Source: Sphingobium chlorophenolicum
GTDB lineage: Bacteria; Pseudomonadota; Alphaproteobacteria; Sphingomonadales; Sphingomonadaceae
DNA length: 64,000 bases
Assembly: GCF_000722875.1 (NCBI RefSeq)
Contig: NZ_JFHR01000003.1
Span: 62,001 to 126,000, forward strand
Direction: 5' to 3'
How positions within the stretch are numbered: position 1 is the first letter of the stretch; every line of letters begins with the position of its first letter. Below are positions 26,745-36,753 of this stretch, piece after piece. The position numbers and the translations under genes were made by a program. The notes under the pieces are model-generated. The model was not told where the DNA came from. It saw only the letters and a list, made by a program, of their open reading frames with translations, and searched no databases.

Positions 26745-26996
26745 GCTGGCTCCGTTCGGTACACCCGTAAGCGCCACCTCTGCCGACACCGGCTCCGATA
26801 AGCAAGGACCGAGTCTGTCGCGCCTAGCTAAGCAAGCCGGCTCTGCGTAGCCACTCACGGCCGAGATGAACGAGTCCGGTGCAGATGTGATCGCCGCTAT
26901 ATTCTACGGGCAAGGGTGATCGTCTGGTTGTGGCAGCTACGCGGGTTATCTGGTACGTAGACGGCTAAACGGGTCAGACGAGCGAGGTTGGTGCAG

Positions 26997-27245
26997 ATGG
27001 AAGCACAGCGAGTCAAAATCGTAGATGGTGGCAAGCTGGTCATCCCGGCATCAATGCGGCGACAACTCGGAATTGGCACAGGCGATACCGTTCTAGTTGA
27101 CGTCGACAACGGGGAGCTTCGGGTACGGTCGGTGACGCGGGCCATCGAGCGTGCCCGCGCCATCCTGCGCAAGCACATACCTGAAGGGTCAGGCTTGGCT
27201 GACGAACTGATCGCCGATCGGCGCCGCGAGGCCGAGCGTGAGTAG
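26997..27245 (+). CDS. vapB: AbrB/MazE-type antitoxin of a VapBC pair
   Basis: An 82-residue protein with an N-terminal swapped-hairpin DNA-binding domain (QRVKIVDGGKLVIPASMRRQ, GDTVLVDVDNGELRV) and a C-terminal helix that would cover the toxin. GTG 26991 and TTG 26988 in the same frame are alternatives. The stop overlaps the toxin start by 8 bases, so the antitoxin is made first. Confidence 0.85.
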   Translation: MEAQRVKIVDGGKLVIPASMRRQLGIGTGDTVLVDVDNGELRVRSVTRAIERARAILRKHIPEGSGLADELIADRRREAERE

Positions 27246-27636
27246 CAAGGTCGTCCTCGACGCGTCAGCGCTGCTCTGCCTGCTCAATGACGAGCCGGGC
27301 GCCGGCAGGGTAGTAGAAGTATTGACGCGTTCCGTGATGGGCACGACCAACCTCGCCGAGGTTGTGTCCAAACTGCGCGAGCGCGGCCTATCACTGGAGG
27401 AGGTGCGCGAGGCCCTGGGCGGCCTGCACCTAGACGTTCGTCCGTTGTCGCCTTCTCAGGCGATGATCATCGGCGACCTGCGGCCGGCGACGAAGCCGCT
27501 AGGCCTATCGGTTGGTGACCGGGCCTGTCTGGCGCTTGCCTTGGACCTAGATGCTGAGCTGTTTACGACTGACGCGGACCTCGCGAGCGCTGACGCAGGC
27601 GTCAGCATCACCGACGTACGTCGATCATCAGAGTGA
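27238..27636 (+). CDS. vapC: PIN-domain toxin VapC
   Basis: A 132-residue PIN ribonuclease. Acidic active-site residues are visible in VVLDASALLCLL (Asp8), TTNLAEVVSKL (Glu), SVGDRACLALA (Asp) and LFTTDADLA (Asp). It starts at GTG inside the end of the antitoxin gene. VapC toxins cleave initiator tRNA or rRNA when the antitoxin is lost. It sits directly before the type I restriction operon. Confidence 0.88.
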   Translation: MSSKVVLDASALLCLLNDEPGAGRVVEVLTRSVMGTTNLAEVVSKLRERGLSLEEVREALGGLHLDVRPLSPSQAMIIGDLRPATKPLGLSVGDRACLALALDLDAELFTTDADLASADAGVSITDVRRSSE

Positions 27637-28007
27637 CCCACTTGCAGACGTCCGCGTGGCCTTCACATTCTCAACTACCAATACCCGTTTACCTTGGTGA
27701 AATGGCCGAATTCCAGCAAACCGTGCCGCCGCAGCTACGGTGACCTCCATCGCGCCAAAGCGACAATGTCGCGACGAAGGTCGGTTCGCCCGCTTGTTCG
27801 GTAGAGCGTCAAAGCTCGCTGTGCCGAAGTTGACCGCCGCGCTGCCGCGCCCACACGTAGCGCATACCGCCTGCACCCGACGGTCGTACAACCGACATGT
27901 CCACCAGCCTGTCGGACCAGCACGCTTGCCCGCAACCCGCCAGCCATGCTACTTGGCGCACCCGCACGAACGGACCTATAACGCCGTCAAAAAGAGGGCG
28001 TTACAGG
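27637..28007. other. Non-coding gap before hsdM
   Basis: 371 bases without a gene I can support. Open frames here lack ribosome sites and family features. The last 60 bases, with AGAGGG and ACAGG before the hsdM ATG, are the likely leader of the restriction operon. No clear repeat or terminator was seen. Confidence 0.5.
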
Positions 28008-30026
28008 ATGCTAAGCACGAAGGTCAGGTCGCTAGCGAACTTCGCGTGGAGCGTCGCCGATTTGCTGCGCGGCGACTTCAAGCAGTTTGAATATGGCAAG
28101 ATCATCCTGCCGTTCCTAGTGCTCCGCCGCCTCGACTGCATCCTGGAGTCCACCAAGGACGCGGTGCTCGCGACCGCCGGCGGGCTGCCCGACGGCATCG
28201 ACGAGGCCACCAAGGACATGATTCTGTTCGAGGTGGCGGACGGGCCCAAGGTCTACAATACCTCCAGCCTGACGCTCGGGCGCATCAGGGGCCAGAACCC
28301 CGCCCAACTCCACGCCAACCTGCTCGATTACATCACCGGCTTCTCCGGCGGCGTGCGCGACATCTTTCTGGACAAGTTCCTCTTCACCGACACGCTCAAG
28401 CGCCTGAACGACGCGGGCATCCTCTGGCACGTGTTCGAGCGCTTTGCCCAGATCGACCTGCACAGCGACGAGGTCTCCAATCTGGAGATGGGCTACCTCT
28501 TCGAGGACCTGATCCGCCGCTTCTCGGAGATGTCCAACGAGACCGCGGGCGAGCACTTCACTCCGCGCGAGGTGGTCCGCCTAATCGTCGAGATGCTGAT
28601 CGCCAACGACCGCCAGGCGTTCAGGCCCGGCATTATACGCACCGTCTACGATCCGGCGTGCGGCACGGGCGGGATGCTGTCGATCACCGAGGAGGAGATC
28701 AAAAAGCACAGCCCAGGCGTCCGCGTCGAGCTCTACGGCCAGGAGCTCAACCCCGAGTCCTACGCCATCTGCCGGTCGGATATGCTGGTAACGGGTCACG
28801 ACCCCGAGCAGATCGCGTTCGGCAACACGCTTTCGGCCGACGCCCACAGGGGCCGGCGCTTCCACTACATGGTGTCGAACCCGCCATACGGGGTCGACTG
28901 GAAGAAGTACGCCGACGTCATCCGCGTGGAGGCCGAGAGCGGGGGCGACGGCAATCGCTTCGCCGCGGGCCTGCCGCGCATCTCCGACGGCCAGCTGCTC
29001 TTCCTCCAGCACATGGTCTCCAAGATGCGGGACGACGAGGAGGGCTCGCAGATCGGCATCGTCACGAACGGCTCGCCGCTGTTCACGGGCGGCGCCGGAT
29101 CGGGCGAGAGCGAGATCCGCCGCTGGCTGCTCGCCGACGCCGACATGGTAGAGGCGATCGTCGCGCTGCCGACCGACATCTTCTACAACACCGGCATCCA
29201 GACCTACGTGTGGCTGCTCACCAACCGCAAGGAGGAGCGCCGTCGGGGCAAGGTCCAGCTGATCGACGCGTCGTCGCAGCGGTTCTGGTCGCCGATGCGC
29301 AAGAGCCTGGGATCCAAGCGGCGCGAGATTCCCGAGGAGGCCCGCCGCGACATTGTCACGATCTACGCGGACATGCTGAACGGCGGCAGCGAGCACTCCG
29401 ACCACGCTAAGATCGTGCCCGTCGAGCAGCTTGGCTACCGCGAGGTGCGCGTGGAACGCCCCCTCCGGCTCGCCTTCCAGGCGACGCCGGTGCGCATCGC
29501 GGTCCTGATGGCGTCGAAGGCCATGCAGAAGCTGGAGGACGGCGCGCGGGCGGAGCTCGCCTCCTGCCTTCGCGAGCACCTCTCCACCGACCGCTTCCTC
29601 TCCCGGGACGAGGCCGACCGCGCGCTGAGCTCGGCGCTCGCGAGAGCCGGGCTGCGCATCGCGGTGCCGATCCGCAAGCTGATTCTGTCGTCGATCGCGG
29701 AACGCGACGACGCGGCCGAGATCGCGCGCGACGCAAAAGGCCGGCCGCAGCCCGACCCGGACCTTCGCGACCACGAGCTGGTTCCGCTGCTGGAGGACTG
29801 GCGGTCGTTCTTCGAGCGGGAGGTGGCCCCCCACGTTCCCGACGCCTGGGTCGACACCGACCATCGCGATCCGGCCGACAAGGAGGTCGGACGGGTCGGT
29901 TACGAGATCAACTTCAAAAGGTTCTTCGACCGCTACGCGCCGCCGCGCGAAGTCGCGCTCATCGACAAGGAACTCGCGACCAAGGAGCTGGAGATAGCCG
30001 ACCTGCTCAGGGCATTGGCGGAATGA
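28008..30026 (+). CDS. hsdM: Type I restriction-modification methyltransferase HsdM
   Basis: A 672-residue N6-adenine methyltransferase. The HsdM N-terminal helical domain (LANFAWSVADLLRGDF, LVLRRLDCILE) is followed by the SAM site DPACGTGGML and catalytic SNPPYG, with EHFTPREVVRLIVEML between. The C-terminal 200 residues are an extra helical part with a coiled-coil end. Frame remains open upstream, but ATG 28008 fits the family N-terminus. It methylates the host site and, with HsdS and HsdR, forms the restriction complex. Confidence 0.94.
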   Translation: MLSTKVRSLANFAWSVADLLRGDFKQFEYGKIILPFLVLRRLDCILESTKDAVLATAGGLPDGIDEATKDMILFEVADGPKVYNTSSLTLGRIRGQNPAQLHANLLDYITGFSGGVRDIFLDKFLFTDTLKRLNDAGILWHVFERFAQIDLHSDEVSNLEMGYLFEDLIRRFSEMSNETAGEHFTPREVVRLIVEMLIANDRQAFRPGIIRTVYDPACGTGGMLSITEEEIKKHSPGVRVELYGQELNPESYAICRSDMLVTGHDPEQIAFGNTLSADAHRGRRFHYMVSNPPYGVDWKKYADVIRVEAESGGDGNRFAAGLPRISDGQLLFLQHMVSKMRDDEEGSQIGIVTNGSPLFTGGAGSGESEIRRWLLADADMVEAIVALPTDIFYNTGIQTYVWLLTNRKEERRRGKVQLIDASSQRFWSPMRKSLGSKRREIPEEARRDIVTIYADMLNGGSEHSDHAKIVPVEQLGYREVRVERPLRLAFQATPVRIAVLMASKAMQKLEDGARAELASCLREHLSTDRFLSRDEADRALSSALARAGLRIAVPIRKLILSSIAERDDAAEIARDAKGRPQPDPDLRDHELVPLLEDWRSFFEREVAPHVPDAWVDTDHRDPADKEVGRVGYEINFKRFFDRYAPPREVALIDKELATKELEIADLLRALAE

Positions 30027-31969
30027 CCGCCGCCCACAATCGGGTTCGCCTGAAGCACCTGGCGCAGGTCCGGTCGAGCAACGTGGACAAGGTAATCGAC
30101 GACGATCAGACGCCGGTCCGCCTCTGCAACTACGTCGACGTCTACTACCGCGACAGGATCGACGAGACGATCGACTTCGCCGCCGGGTCCGCCACTTCTA
30201 AGGAGATCGAGAGGTTCGGCCTGCGCGCGGGCGACATCGTGATCACCAAGGACAGCGAAACTCCGTCCGACATAGCCGTTCCGGCGATCGTGGACGCCTC
30301 CGCGGAAGGCGTGGTGTGCGCTTATCACCTGGCGATTCTCCGTCCCGACCGTGCCATCGTCGATCCGCGGTTCCTGTTCTGGGCTTTGCGCTCGGCCCCC
30401 GTGCGGCAGGCGTTCGGCGTCCGTGCGCAGGGCGTGACCCGCTTCGGCCTGACGATCGGTGGCATCGGGTCTGTCGAGATCCCTTGTCCCCCGCTGAAGC
30501 GGCAGCAGGAGCTGGCGCGTCAACTCGACCGGCGGCTCGCTCTGACCGAGCGCCTGATAGACGCCAAGCGCGCGCAGGCGCAGCTGCTGCTCGAGAGGGA
30601 GGAGAGCACCTTCGCCGACGTGGTCTCCGGCCGCGATCGACCGGGCGAGAAGGCGCATTCCGGCGTGGAGTGGATCGGCGAGATGCCCGCCCACTGGACC
30701 GCGCCCAAGATGGTGCACGTCGCCCGGCAGGAGACCGGGCACACGCCCAGCCGCAAGGTGGACGAATATTGGTTGCCGGAGGCGTGCGTAATCCCCTGGT
30801 TCTCGCTTGCCGATGTCTGGCAGATCAGACAGGCGGGCAATATCGAGGTGACCGAGACGGCCGAGCGCATCAGCGAACTTGGCATGGCGAACTCGGCCGC
30901 GCGCCTGCTGCCCGCCGGCACTGTCATCCTCTCCCGAACCGCGTCGGTCGGCTTCCCGGCGATCCTCGGCGTGCCGATGGCGGTGACGCAGGACTTCGTT
31001 GGCTGGATCTGCGGCCCGCGCGTGCTGCCGCGCTACCTCTACTACGTCCTGAGGTCGATGAAGCCGGTGTTCCGCAGCCTGATGATCGGCTCGACCCACC
31101 AAACCATCTACATGCCCGACATCCGCTCCTTCAGGATGCCGCTGCCGCCGATCGACGAGCAGGCGGAGATCGCCGACAGGCTCGATCGGATCACCGGCGC
31201 TTTCAGGGGCGCGGCGGCGGAGATCCAGCGTTCGATCACCCTGCTGGCGGAGCGCCGGGACGCGGTGATCACCGCCGCGGTCACGGGGGACCGAGGCGAC
31301 GCCGTCACGGTTGCGCACGAGACCGCCGTAACCAGCGCGGTGCCGGCGACCGCGCCCCGCGCCAGCGTGCGCACTATGGTCGCCGCTGAGATCATCTACC
31401 GGCACCGCACGGTGCTGCGGTTCGGCCGGGTCAAGCTGCAGAAGCTGCTCTACCTCTCCGAGGTCCACGTCGGCATTCACGAGGTCGCGGGGTCCTACCG
31501 GCGCGAGGCGGCGGGTCCGTTCGACGGCACCATGCTCGACCGCGTGGAGGCCGGGCTGCGGGAGAGCGCGCTCTACGACGGCTCGGGCGGGGACGGCGCA
31601 GCGGTGTCCTACCGACCGCTCGCGCTCGCCGGGCGCCATGACACGGACAGCATCGGTGCGGATCGCCTCGCCGCCCTGCGAGGGCTCGTCGACTTGGTGC
31701 GCGATCTCGATACCCGTGCCGCGGAAATGATCGCCACGCTCTACGCCGTCTGGAACGACGACCTGATCGACGGGCGGCAGGTCAGCGACGACGCGGTGAT
31801 CGAGGGCGTGCTCGACGACTGGCACGCCGAGAAGCGCGCTAAGTTCACGGCGGCCGACCTGCACCACTGGCTGGCGTGGATGAAGCGCGTCGGGCTGACG
31901 CCGCGAGGAACTGGCCCGCGGACGATCCCGACGATGGAGGCCGACCTCTTCGCCGAGCGAAGAGAGTGA
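30023..31969 (+). CDS. hsdS: HsdS specificity subunit with C-terminal Panacea-like domain
   Basis: A 648-residue protein. Two target-recognition domains (about 1-165 and 210-390) each end in a helical spacer (PPLKRQQELARQLDRRL and PPIDEQAEIADRLDRI), the HsdS layout. From about residue 450 there is an extra 190-residue domain opening MVAAEIIYRHRTVLRFGRVK and continuing LQKLLYLSEVH, then YRREAAGPFD. This (F)xKLQKLLYxxxxH pattern is that of SocA/Panacea (DUF4065) domains, which neutralise toxins. ATG overlaps the hsdM stop (ATGA). HsdS alone is usually 400-450 residues. Confidence 0.88.
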   Translation: MTAAHNRVRLKHLAQVRSSNVDKVIDDDQTPVRLCNYVDVYYRDRIDETIDFAAGSATSKEIERFGLRAGDIVITKDSETPSDIAVPAIVDASAEGVVCAYHLAILRPDRAIVDPRFLFWALRSAPVRQAFGVRAQGVTRFGLTIGGIGSVEIPCPPLKRQQELARQLDRRLALTERLIDAKRAQAQLLLEREESTFADVVSGRDRPGEKAHSGVEWIGEMPAHWTAPKMVHVARQETGHTPSRKVDEYWLPEACVIPWFSLADVWQIRQAGNIEVTETAERISELGMANSAARLLPAGTVILSRTASVGFPAILGVPMAVTQDFVGWICGPRVLPRYLYYVLRSMKPVFRSLMIGSTHQTIYMPDIRSFRMPLPPIDEQAEIADRLDRITGAFRGAAAEIQRSITLLAERRDAVITAAVTGDRGDAVTVAHETAVTSAVPATAPRASVRTMVAAEIIYRHRTVLRFGRVKLQKLLYLSEVHVGIHEVAGSYRREAAGPFDGTMLDRVEAGLRESALYDGSGGDGAAVSYRPLALAGRHDTDSIGADRLAALRGLVDLVRDLDTRAAEMIATLYAVWNDDLIDGRQVSDDAVIEGVLDDWHAEKRAKFTAADLHHWLAWMKRVGLTPRGTGPRTIPTMEADLFAERRE

Positions 31970-31986
31970 GCGGAGAGGAGAAACTC

Positions 31987-34983
31987 ATGGGCGAGGGGCA
32001 CGCCGCGTCGAAGGCGCACCAGGAGCACGTCCTGGAAAGCCACATGGTCGACACGCTGGTCGCCCGGCAGGGCTACGCGGAGCGGCCGCCAGAGGCGTTC
32101 GACCGCAGGCGCGCGCTCGACGTGGAGACAGTAGTCGGCTGGGTGAGGCGGACCCAGGCCGCGCAATGGGCCCGCCTGGAGGAGCAGTACGCCGGCACCG
32201 CCGAGGCCGAGTTCCTCAAGCAGCTCGAGGCCAACCTGAAGAGCGCCGGCACGCTCGGGGTGCTGCGTCGCGGAATCAAGCTCATCCCCGGCATTCGCTT
32301 TGCGCTCTGCCACTTTAAACCCGCGTCGGGGCTTAACGCCAAACTGCAGGCGCTCTACGAGAGCAACGTCCTCACCGTCATGCGGCAGGTGCGCTACAGC
32401 TCGCGGAGCGAGAACTCCATCGACGTTGTCGCCTTCGTCAACGGCATCCCGGTCGCCACGTTCGAGCTCAAGAACGAGCTGACCGGCTCCACCTTCAAGC
32501 ACGCCGAGCAGCAGTATATGAAGGACCGTCCGGCGGCGGGCGAGCCGCTGCTGACGTTCAAGCGCGGCGCCATCGTCCACTTCGCCATAGACGGATCGAA
32601 CGTGTCCATGACGACGCGGCTGATGAACGGGAGGACGCGATTTCTGCCGTTCAACCGGGGTCGCGCCGGGGGCGCCGGCAACGAGGATGTGCCGGGCGAG
32701 TTCCGCACCTCCTACATGTGGAGCGATGGTCCCGACGGCGCAGCCGTCCTGTCGCGAGACGTGCTGCTCGACGTGATCGGCAACTTCGTCCACCTCGACA
32801 CCCAGGAGGTAGTGGCGCGCGACGGGGCGGTCGAGACGCGCGAGACCCTGATCTTCCCGCGCTTCCACCAGCTAGACGCCGTGCGCGCGATGATGGCCGA
32901 CGCGCGCGACCACGGTGCCGGGCGCAACTACCTGGTCCAGCACTCGGCTGGCTCGGGCAAGTCAAACACAATCGCCTGGACCGCGCATCAGGCGATCACG
33001 CTGCACGACGGCGCCGACCAGCCGGTCTTCGACACGGCCGTCATCGTCACCGACCGCGTCGTGTTGGACCGCCAGCTCCAGCGCACCGTCGGACAGTTCG
33101 CGCAGACCGCCGGCGTGGTGAAGCAGATCGACGGCACCTCGCGCCAGCTGAAGGAGGCCATCGCCAGCGGCGCTCGCATCGTCGTCACCACAATCCAGAA
33201 GTTCTCGACCGAGCACCTGGCCACGCTGTCGGGCCAGGCCGGCAGGCGCTTCGCCGTCATCGTGGACGAGGCGCACGGCAGTCAGTCGGGCCGGAGCGCG
33301 CAGGCCCTCTCAGACGCGCTCTCTCGCGACGGCGCGACGGCGCCGACCGAGGTTGAGGACATCATCGCGCAGCACCAGGCGGCGCGCGGGCCCCAGCCGA
33401 ACATCAGCTACTTTGCGTTCACCGCGACGCCGCGCAACGTCACGCTGGAGCGGTTCGGCAGACCGGGCGACGACGGACTGCCGCATCCGTTCCACCTCTA
33501 CTCTATGCGCCAGGCGATCGAGGAGGGATTTATCCTCGACGTCCTCCAGAACTACATGACCTACAAGGCCTACTACCAGCTGGAGAAGGCCATCGAGGAC
33601 GATCCCGAGCTGAACGGGCGCCGCGCCCAGCGCCGCGTCGCCCGCTTCGCCTCGCTGCACCCGGCCGCGCTCGGGCAGAAGGTGGAGGTAATCGTCGAGC
33701 ACTTCCGCCGCCACGTCGCCGGCGAGCTCGACGGACAGGGCAAGGCCATGGTCGTGACCCAGAGCCGCGAGCACGCGCTGCGCTACTACCGCGAGATTCG
33801 CGAATACATCGAGGCGCACGACTACCATGACCTGCGGCCGCTGGTCGCGTTCTCGGGCGAGCTGCGGATCGACGACCAGACGTGGACCGAGGCTCAGGTC
33901 AACGGCTTCGGCGAGGCCGAGCTGCCGCGTCGCTTTGACGAGGAGTACCAGGTGCTCATCGTCGCGGAGAAGTATCAGACCGGCTTCGACCAGCCGAAGC
34001 TCTGCGCGATGTACGTCGACCGCAAGCTGGCCGGCCTGCAGGCGGTGCAGACGCTGTCCCGCCTGAACCGCACGCATCCCGGCAAGGAGCGGACCTATGT
34101 CCTCGACTTCCAGAACACCACGGAGGACGTCCAGACCGCCTTCGCGCCGTTCTTCGAGGCGACGGTCATCGAAGCCAACTCGGACCCGAACCAGATCTAC
34201 GCGCTGGAAAGCCGGCTGCGCGCCTTCGGCATCCTGGACGCGGGCGAGATCGAGCGGTTCGCCGCGACCTTCTACAAGGGGCCGCTCGACGGGCACGACC
34301 GCGCCCGGCTCGAAGGACTGGTGCGCCAGGCGGTCGCCCGCTTCGAGGCTGAGGAGGAGGAGCGCCAGGTCGAATTTAGGCAGCTCGTGCGAAGCTACAT
34401 GCGCTTCTACGCCTTCGTGTCGCAGGTCGTGCGCCTTGGCGACACCGAGCTAGAGAAGCTTTACGCCTTCGCGTCGTGGCTGGACCGGCTGCTGCCCGAC
34501 CGCGAGATACCCGGCGACGTCGAGATCACCGACGAGATGGTCCGTCTCCAGGCGTTCCGCGTCGAAATGAAGGAGGAGGGCTCGGCCTCGCTGCCGGCCG
34601 GCACCGGCTCGCCCCTGTCGCCGATCACCGAGTTCGGCGCCAACCCTATGACAGAGGAGGAGAGCCGCTCGCTCTCCGAGATCATCCTTTCGTTCAACGA
34701 GCGCCACGGCGGCGACTTCAGCGAGGCCGACTTCATCCGCTTCGAGGCGGTCAACCGCGAGATCCTCGACGGAAATCTCGTCGAGATGATGCGCAACAAC
34801 CCCGACGACGTGGTCTATGGGGCATTTCGCGAAATGTTTTTTCGCGGCGCGGTCCGCGCGTTCCAGCGCGACAACGAGCTTAAGAGCGTGATACTGACCG
34901 AGCCCGCGATGCGTGAGAAGGTGACCCGGCACTTCTTCCGTCGGGCGCAGCGCGCCATACGCGAGCACGGTCGGGCCGCTTAG
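31987..34983 (+). CDS. hsdR: Type I restriction endonuclease HsdR
   Basis: A 998-residue motor-nuclease. The nuclease domain has SIDVVAFVNG and ATFELKNEL (the D..ExK site); the helicase has Walker A SAGSGKSNT, DEAHGSQSG, FTATPRN and YQTGFDQP. It translocates DNA and cuts unmethylated DNA away from the site. GTG 31966 would overlap hsdS, but the strong AGGAG is placed 7 bases before ATG 31987, so that start is chosen. Last gene of the hsdMSR operon; it faces herA tail to tail. Confidence 0.94.
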   Translation: MGEGHAASKAHQEHVLESHMVDTLVARQGYAERPPEAFDRRRALDVETVVGWVRRTQAAQWARLEEQYAGTAEAEFLKQLEANLKSAGTLGVLRRGIKLIPGIRFALCHFKPASGLNAKLQALYESNVLTVMRQVRYSSRSENSIDVVAFVNGIPVATFELKNELTGSTFKHAEQQYMKDRPAAGEPLLTFKRGAIVHFAIDGSNVSMTTRLMNGRTRFLPFNRGRAGGAGNEDVPGEFRTSYMWSDGPDGAAVLSRDVLLDVIGNFVHLDTQEVVARDGAVETRETLIFPRFHQLDAVRAMMADARDHGAGRNYLVQHSAGSGKSNTIAWTAHQAITLHDGADQPVFDTAVIVTDRVVLDRQLQRTVGQFAQTAGVVKQIDGTSRQLKEAIASGARIVVTTIQKFSTEHLATLSGQAGRRFAVIVDEAHGSQSGRSAQALSDALSRDGATAPTEVEDIIAQHQAARGPQPNISYFAFTATPRNVTLERFGRPGDDGLPHPFHLYSMRQAIEEGFILDVLQNYMTYKAYYQLEKAIEDDPELNGRRAQRRVARFASLHPAALGQKVEVIVEHFRRHVAGELDGQGKAMVVTQSREHALRYYREIREYIEAHDYHDLRPLVAFSGELRIDDQTWTEAQVNGFGEAELPRRFDEEYQVLIVAEKYQTGFDQPKLCAMYVDRKLAGLQAVQTLSRLNRTHPGKERTYVLDFQNTTEDVQTAFAPFFEATVIEANSDPNQIYALESRLRAFGILDAGEIERFAATFYKGPLDGHDRARLEGLVRQAVARFEAEEEERQVEFRQLVRSYMRFYAFVSQVVRLGDTELEKLYAFASWLDRLLPDREIPGDVEITDEMVRLQAFRVEMKEEGSASLPAGTGSPLSPITEFGANPMTEEESRSLSEIILSFNERHGGDFSEADFIRFEAVNREILDGNLVEMMRNNPDDVVYGAFREMFFRGAVRAFQRDNELKSVILTEPAMREKVTRHFFRRAQRAIREHGRAA

Positions 34984-35013
34984 GTGACAAAGGATCGGCC
35001 GGCAAATCATCCT

Positions 35014-36753
35014 TCACTTCTGCACGCTCTGTCGCCGCCAGCTCTCAACCGCCTTCGTAAGGTCGCTTGCGCTCGACCCGTCGGACCACTTGTCCCAGAA
35101 ATCGATCGTGCCACTCAACGGCTCATTGCGAGGCTTCGAGATTCGAATTCTAGTCGGCAATAGGATGGCATCGCCGACCACAAGTGCCTCACCGGTATCA
35201 AGCACAGGAAGTAAATCGCTGAAGCCGCCAAGGCTGTCAGGGAGCAGGCGTCTGACGACGGACTGATCGTCACCGTTCGTGAGCCTCATGGCAATTAGAT
35301 TACTGCACTGGCTGACCACGGTGCGGTTGACCTCCGACGGGCGCTGGCTGATCACCACCAAGCCAGTGCCGTACTTGCGCCCCTCCTTTGCGATGCGCCC
35401 GAAGATCGCGATCGCGTTTTCCGCGGCGCCTGACGTAACCTCCTGCGGGATGTAGAGGTGAGCTTCGTCGCAGAAGAGTGCGATCGGGTGCCTATCGCCG
35501 CTCGGCAGCCATTGCTGCACCGAAAAGGCCAGTCTCGCCACAAGGCCAACGATCAGCGGTAGAATGTCCGACGGCACCTCTGAAAAATCGATGACCTTGA
35601 CACCGCCCGTACCGCCCTTGGCGGATCGGCCGCCCAGCAGTGTCGCAACCAGGTTATCAAGCCATCCGTAGTTTAGAGTTGCCTGATCGCTCGGGAAAAG
35701 AAACCCAAGCCTACGGTCTGTGGTCTTGCTTTCCAGACGTTGGATCAGGCGGCTCAGCTTTCCGTGAAAGTCGCCCTGCTTGTCGCCTCGTGAGCCGGCG
35801 ACCATCTCGGTATTCAGTGCTTCGAGCCGTCGAAGCACGTCAGCGATCTCAAACGGCACCGGACTGTCGATGGTGAAGTTGGCGAGCACCTCATCGTGCT
35901 TGCCCTGCTGAAGGTATTGCCGCTTCGCCTCAGTGATGGATCGCGACATGAGCATGGCTTGGTTGGGTGCGTTCGCGTCCGACCGGTCGACGAACATGGA
36001 CACGAGCGCATCGTAGGTCAGCAGCCAGTATGGGAGGTGCAAAACGCCTTCAGCCAGACCACGACATGCCTCAATATCCGCGGGGCCAGCAATGCGAAAG
36101 TGCTGAAATCCATCGCCGGCCATGGATCCATACTCGCCATGGATGTCGAAGACGATGGCGTTGGCGCTCGCGAGTTCTGCAACCTGCTCGAGCAGGCGTG
36201 CCGTGGTCCAAGACTTCCCCGATCCCGTGCTGCCGACGACCAGCGCGTGCCGCTGGAAGAGTTTGTTCCCGTTCAGTAAGGCTTCGGCGTTCGGATCCAG
36301 AGTGTAGGAACCGAGCGACAGGCGCTGCCCATCTCCCGACACCGCAGAGATCACCTGCATGAACCTGGTCAGCCGCTCGCCTTCGAGGGCAAAGCAGTTG
36401 GCGTCGATCTCGGGCACGGATTCCAGCGTGCGGCGGAACACGTTGGATTGCTGACCCAACCGCCCGACCAGCGTCCCAATCAGCGCAATGCGACACAGGT
36501 TGAGTTCTGGCGTGGCCTGCTCCGGCTCCTCCAGATCCAGCGCGTTAGCTTTCTGTTCAACGGCAGTGCGGGTGATCTTCTGGATTATGCCAACCAAGTG
36601 CTGGCCTGCGCGACTACTCTGGAGCGCTACCAGACGGTTGACCTGTAGCGTCCGGAGCGTCTCGACATCATCGACACGAACGACGACGGTCGCGGTGTCG
36701 ACAGACTGGACGCGACCGAAAGTTTCGCCATCATCGTAGTTCAGGATCGTCAC
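35014..36753 (-). CDS. herA: HerA-type hexameric ATPase of a SIR2-HerA defence system
   Basis: A 579-residue HerA/DUF87 ATPase. An N-terminal HAS-barrel-like domain (DDGETFGRVQSVDTATVVVR) is followed by Walker A VVGSTGSGKSWTTA, FDIHGEYG, Walker B ALFCDEAHLYIPQ and the sensor region GLVVISQRPSEV. HerA is a DNA translocase. Its ATG overlaps the stop of the SIR2 gene by 4 bases, so the products are coupled. SIR2-HerA pairs are known anti-phage systems in which a complex degrades NAD on infection. Confidence 0.9.
   Translation of the reverse strand: MTILNYDDGETFGRVQSVDTATVVVRVDDVETLRTLQVNRLVALQSSRAGQHLVGIIQKITRTAVEQKANALDLEEPEQATPELNLCRIALIGTLVGRLGQQSNVFRRTLESVPEIDANCFALEGERLTRFMQVISAVSGDGQRLSLGSYTLDPNAEALLNGNKLFQRHALVVGSTGSGKSWTTARLLEQVAELASANAIVFDIHGEYGSMAGDGFQHFRIAGPADIEACRGLAEGVLHLPYWLLTYDALVSMFVDRSDANAPNQAMLMSRSITEAKRQYLQQGKHDEVLANFTIDSPVPFEIADVLRRLEALNTEMVAGSRGDKQGDFHGKLSRLIQRLESKTTDRRLGFLFPSDQATLNYGWLDNLVATLLGGRSAKGGTGGVKVIDFSEVPSDILPLIVGLVARLAFSVQQWLPSGDRHPIALFCDEAHLYIPQEVTSGAAENAIAIFGRIAKEGRKYGTGLVVISQRPSEVNRTVVSQCSNLIAMRLTNGDDQSVVRRLLPDSLGGFSDLLPVLDTGEALVVGDAILLPTRIRISKPRNEPLSGTIDFWDKWSDGSSASDLTKAVESWRRQSVQK

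Noticed and set aside
27628..27891. Minus-strand 87-codon frame between vapC and hsdM
   Set aside because: No ribosome site, no recognisable family, and it runs into the vapC end.
28581..31867. Long minus-strand frames (427 and 644 codons) opposite hsdM and hsdS
   Set aside because: Arg/Val/Gly-rich translations without domains, exactly antisense to well-supported restriction genes.
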